Shown: positions 61,728 through 64,000 of the stretch, piece after piece | Layout of the letters: the number at the start of each line of letters is the position of its first letter | How positions within the stretch are numbered: position 1 is the first letter of the stretch | NCBI RefSeq assembly: GCF_007828035.1 | Contig: NZ_VITV01000007.1 | Coordinates: 124,001 to 188,000 of the forward strand | Direction of reading: 5' to 3' | DNA from: Nitrospirillum amazonense | Lineage (GTDB): Bacteria > Pseudomonadota > Alphaproteobacteria > Azospirillales > Azospirillaceae | Length of the DNA stretch: 64,000 bases | Notes under the pieces: generated by a model | What the model was told of the DNA's origin: nothing | Seen by the model: the letters and a program-made list of their open reading frames with translations, nothing else | Databases searched by the model: none | Made by a program: the position numbers and the translations under genes

Positions 61728-63353
61728 TCAGGTGAATTCCTGGAAGAAGTCGTTGCCCTTGTCATCGATGACGATGAAGGCGGGGAAGTCCTCCACCTCG
61801 ATGCGCCAGATGGCTTCCATGCCCAGATCTTCGAAGGCGATGCATTCCACCTTCTTGATGCAGTCCTGGGCCAGGCGCGCGGCGGCACCGCCGATGCTGC
61901 CCAGATAGAAGCCGCCGTGCTTCTTGCAGGCATCGCGCACCGCCGGGCTGCGGTTGCCCTTGGCCAGCATGACGAAGGAACCGCCCGCCGCCTGGAACTG
62001 GTCAACGAAGCTATCCATGCGGCCGGCCGTGGTGGGCCCGAAGGAGCCGGAGGCATAGCCCGTCGGCGTCTTGGCCGGGCCGGCGTAATAGATGGGGTGG
62101 TTCTTGAAATAGTCGGGCAACGGCTGTCCCGCCTCCAGGCCGGCGCGCAGGCGGGCGTGGGCGCTGTCACGGGCCACGATCAGGGGGCCGGTCAGGGAGA
62201 CGCGGGTGCGGATGGGGTACCGCGACAGGGTCTCACGGATTTCCGACATGGGGCGGTTGAGGTCGATCTTCACCACCTCGCCCGCCAATTGGCTGTCGTC
62301 GATCTCCGGCAGGAAGCGGGCGGGATCGTGCTCCAGCTCCTCCAGGAAGATGCCGTCGCGGGTGATCTTGGCCAGCGCCTGGCGGTCGGCCGAGCAGGAG
62401 ACGCCGATGCCGATGGGCAGCGAGGCGCCGTGGCGCGGCAGGCGGATGACCCGCACGTCGTGGCAGAAGTACTTGCCGCCGAACTGCGCGCCGATGCCCA
62501 TGGTCTGGCTCAGCTTGTGGACGGCGGCCTCCATCTCCAGGTCGCGGAAGGCGTGGCCGCTTTCCGAGCCCTGGGTGGGCAGGCCGTCGTAATAGCGGGC
62601 CGAGGCCAGCTTCACCGTCTTCAGGTTCATTTCGGCGCTGGTGCCGCCGATGACGATGGCCAGGTGGTAGGGCGGGCAGGCCGAGGTGCCCAGCGACTTG
62701 ATCTTCTCTTCCAGGAAGGGCAGCAGCCGGTCGGGCGCCAGCACCGACGGCGTGGCCTGGAACAGGAAGGTCTTGTTGGCCGAGCCGCCGCCCTTGGCCA
62801 TGAACAGGAACTTATAGGCGTCGTCACCCTCGGCGTAGATGTCCACCTGCGCCGGCAGGTTGGTGCGGGTGTTCTTTTCCTCGTACATCGACAGCGGCGC
62901 CACCTGGCTGTAGCGCAGGTTGCGCTTGGCGTAGGCGTCCAGCACGCCGCTGCCGAGCGCGGTCTCGTCACCGCCCTTGGTCCAGACGCGGCGGCCCTTC
63001 TTGCCCATGATGATGGCCGTGCCGGTGTCCTGGCACATGGGCAGGATGCCGGAGGCGGCGATGGAGGCGTTCTTCAGCAGGTCCAGCGCCACGAAGCGGT
63101 CGTTGGGCGACGCCTCGGCATCATCCAGGATGGCGCGCAGCTGGGCCAGGTGGCCGGGGCGCAGCAGGTGGTTGATGTCGATGAAGGCCTGTTCGGCCAG
63201 CAGGCGCAGGCCCTCGGGCTCGACCTTCAGGACCTCTTCCCCGTCGAAGGTCGTGGTCGACACGTAGTCGCTGGTCAGCTTGCGGTAGCTGGTGGCGTCC
63301 TTGGCCACGGGGAACAGCGTGAACTCCCGGCTTTCACCGCCGACGTCTGGCAT
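61728..63353 (-). CDS. fumA: Fumarate hydratase, class I (iron-sulfur)
   Basis: The 541-aa enzyme interconverts fumarate and malate in the TCA cycle with a [4Fe-4S] cluster. The three cysteine ligands are in [12 protein letters not shown] near residue 106, [16 protein letters not shown] near 293 and [15 protein letters not shown] near 317. The C-terminal domain carries [15 protein letters not shown] and [20 protein letters not shown]. Length matches E. coli FumA/FumB. It is divergent from the poxB-like gene. Confidence 0.96.
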   Translation of the reverse strand: MPDVGGESREFTLFPVAKDATSYRKLTSDYVSTTTFDGEEVLKVEPEGLRLLAEQAFIDINHLLRPGHLAQLRAILDDAEASPNDRFVALDLLKNASIAASGILPMCQDTGTAIIMGKKGRRVWTKGGDETALGSGVLDAYAKRNLRYSQVAPLSMYEEKNTRTNLPAQVDIYAEGDDAYKFLFMAKGGGSANKTFLFQATPSVLAPDRLLPFLEEKIKSLGTSACPPYHLAIVIGGTSAEMNLKTVKLASARYYDGLPTQGSESGHAFRDLEMEAAVHKLSQTMGIGAQFGGKYFCHDVRVIRLPRHGASLPIGIGVSCSADRQALAKITRDGIFLEELEHDPARFLPEIDDSQLAGEVVKIDLNRPMSEIRETLSRYPIRTRVSLTGPLIVARDSAHARLRAGLEAGQPLPDYFKNHPIYYAGPAKTPTGYASGSFGPTTAGRMDSFVDQFQAAGGSFVMLAKGNRSPAVRDACKKHGGFYLGSIGGAAARLAQDCIKKVECIAFEDLGMEAIWRIEVEDFPAFIVIDDKGNDFFQEFT

Positions 63354-63585
63354 TGGGGCTCTCCCGATAATCCGGCCCGGCCGGTGCGTTCCGGCGGGCC
63401 CTGGTCACGGGCGGCTCCCGTGGCCGGCGGGGACCTTACGCCACCCGTCCGCCCCTGTCATCTGCGCCGCGCGCAACACCTCCCCCTTATGTTGACACCC
63501 CAACCAGCGTGCGCGGCTTCGCCGCACCCGGAACCTTCCCGCCCCCCTCCGGCGTTATTGCCCCGTCCATAGAGGAGGAAGAGGC

Positions 63586-64000
63586 ATGAGCCGCAGCGTC
63601 GCCGACATCATCGTGGAAACCCTGTTCGACGCCGGCGCCCGGCGTTGCTATGGCGTGCCGGGTGACACCCTGAACCACGTCACCGACGCCATCCGCCGCA
63701 GCGAGATGCGCTGGGTCCATGTACGCCATGAAGAGGCGGGCGCCATGGCAGCCGGGGCCGACGCCCTGCTGACGGGCGAACTGGCGTTGTGCGCGGGATC
63801 CTGCGGACCGGGCGGCCTGCACTTCATCAACGGCCTGTATGAAAGCCATCGCAACCGCGCCCCCGTGGTGCTGATCGCCAGCCAGATCACGCGGGATGAG
63901 CTGGGCTTCGACTTCCCCCAGGAGGTCGACTTCAAGGCGGTGTACAAGGCCGCCAGCGTCTTTTGCGAGGAGATCCGCACCCCCACGCAGGCGCGGCGCA
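63586..64000 (+). CDS. poxB: Thiamine-diphosphate enzyme, PoxB-like pyruvate dehydrogenase (partial)
   Basis: AGAGGAGGAAGAGG precedes the ATG at 63586; the frame is open to the window end (138 codons). The product begins MSRSVADIIVETLFDAGARR, then YGVPGDTLNH, VRHEEAGAMAAGADALLTGE (the Glu that activates thiamine diphosphate), LCAGSCGPGGLHFINGLY and HRNRAPVVLIASQI. The CAGSCGPG and HRN segments match ubiquinone-dependent pyruvate dehydrogenase PoxB rather than acetolactate synthase. Other enzymes of this fold are not excluded with the C-terminal two thirds missing. Confidence 0.8.
   Translation, partial: MSRSVADIIVETLFDAGARRCYGVPGDTLNHVTDAIRRSEMRWVHVRHEEAGAMAAGADALLTGELALCAGSCGPGGLHFINGLYESHRNRAPVVLIASQITRDELGFDFPQEVDFKAVYKAASVFCEEIRTPTQARR

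Overview
The window is 64 kb of GC-rich DNA with tightly packed genes. Many neighbours are joined by 4-bp ATGA or GTGA overlaps. The gene content (biotin-independent malonate decarboxylase, protocatechuate branch, TonB receptor, MHYT/HD-GYP signalling, class I fumarase, OhrR/Ohr) fits the chromosome of a soil or plant-associated alphaproteobacterium, possibly Azospirillaceae such as Azospirillum or Nitrospirillum. That placement is inferred from gene content and composition; no rRNA or tRNA gene is present to confirm it.

Layout. (1) 1-3.3 kb: 3' end of a malonate decarboxylase operon (mdcE end, mdcG, mdcB, mdcH) and a nitroreductase-like gene. (2) 3.3-7.6 kb: MFS transporter, wrbA, a TauD/TfdA dioxygenase and an SDR. 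(3) 7.6-21.6 kb: a divergent catabolic block. The minus arm runs M20 hydrolase, amidohydrolase, MFS, TonB receptor, RutA-like flavin monooxygenase, second TauD dioxygenase, RutB-like cysteine hydrolase. The plus arm runs formamidase/acetamidase, Rieske oxygenase, DODA-type dioxygenase, 2Fe-2S reductase. An AraC regulator follows. The set suggests breakdown of an aromatic or heterocyclic compound containing amide or C-N bonds; the substrate is unknown. (4) 22.8-25.2 kb: pobR-like regulator and pobA (4-hydroxybenzoate to protocatechuate). (5) 25.3-27.6 kb: MarR regulator, DUF899 protein and a Qnr-like pentapeptide-repeat protein.

(6) 27.6-34.6 kb is the most unusual part. It has a winged-helix/STAND-NTPase/transmembrane/TPR protein with a coupled small beta-rich protein. 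Converging on these is a two-gene operon whose first product looks like a helical pore-forming-toxin-like region with a hydrophobic hairpin, followed by a tectonin-like beta-propeller; its partner is a second helical protein. This block separates pobA from the pca genes that complete the same pathway. (7) 34.7-39.7 kb: pcaHG, a LysR regulator and pcaBDC.

(8) 40-51 kb: surface or secretion genes, namely two tandem RgpF-like proteins, a Sel1-repeat protein, a type I secretion ABC transporter and HlyD adaptor (no outer-membrane channel or substrate seen), a glycosyltransferase and a zinc-ribbon methyltransferase. (9) 51-54.6 kb: alcohol dehydrogenase with divergent LysR regulator, ohrR and ohr with a shared operator region. 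(10) 54.6-56.3 kb: Gfo/Idh/MocA oxidoreductase and a DUF4870 membrane protein. (11) 56.6-61.5 kb: MHYT hybrid histidine kinase, REC-HD-GYP phosphodiesterase and a degenerate EAL protein, a cyclic-di-GMP signalling group. (12) 61.7-64 kb: class I fumarase and the start of a poxB-like pyruvate oxidase gene that runs off the window. No CRISPR array, transposase, integrase, tRNA or rRNA gene was seen.
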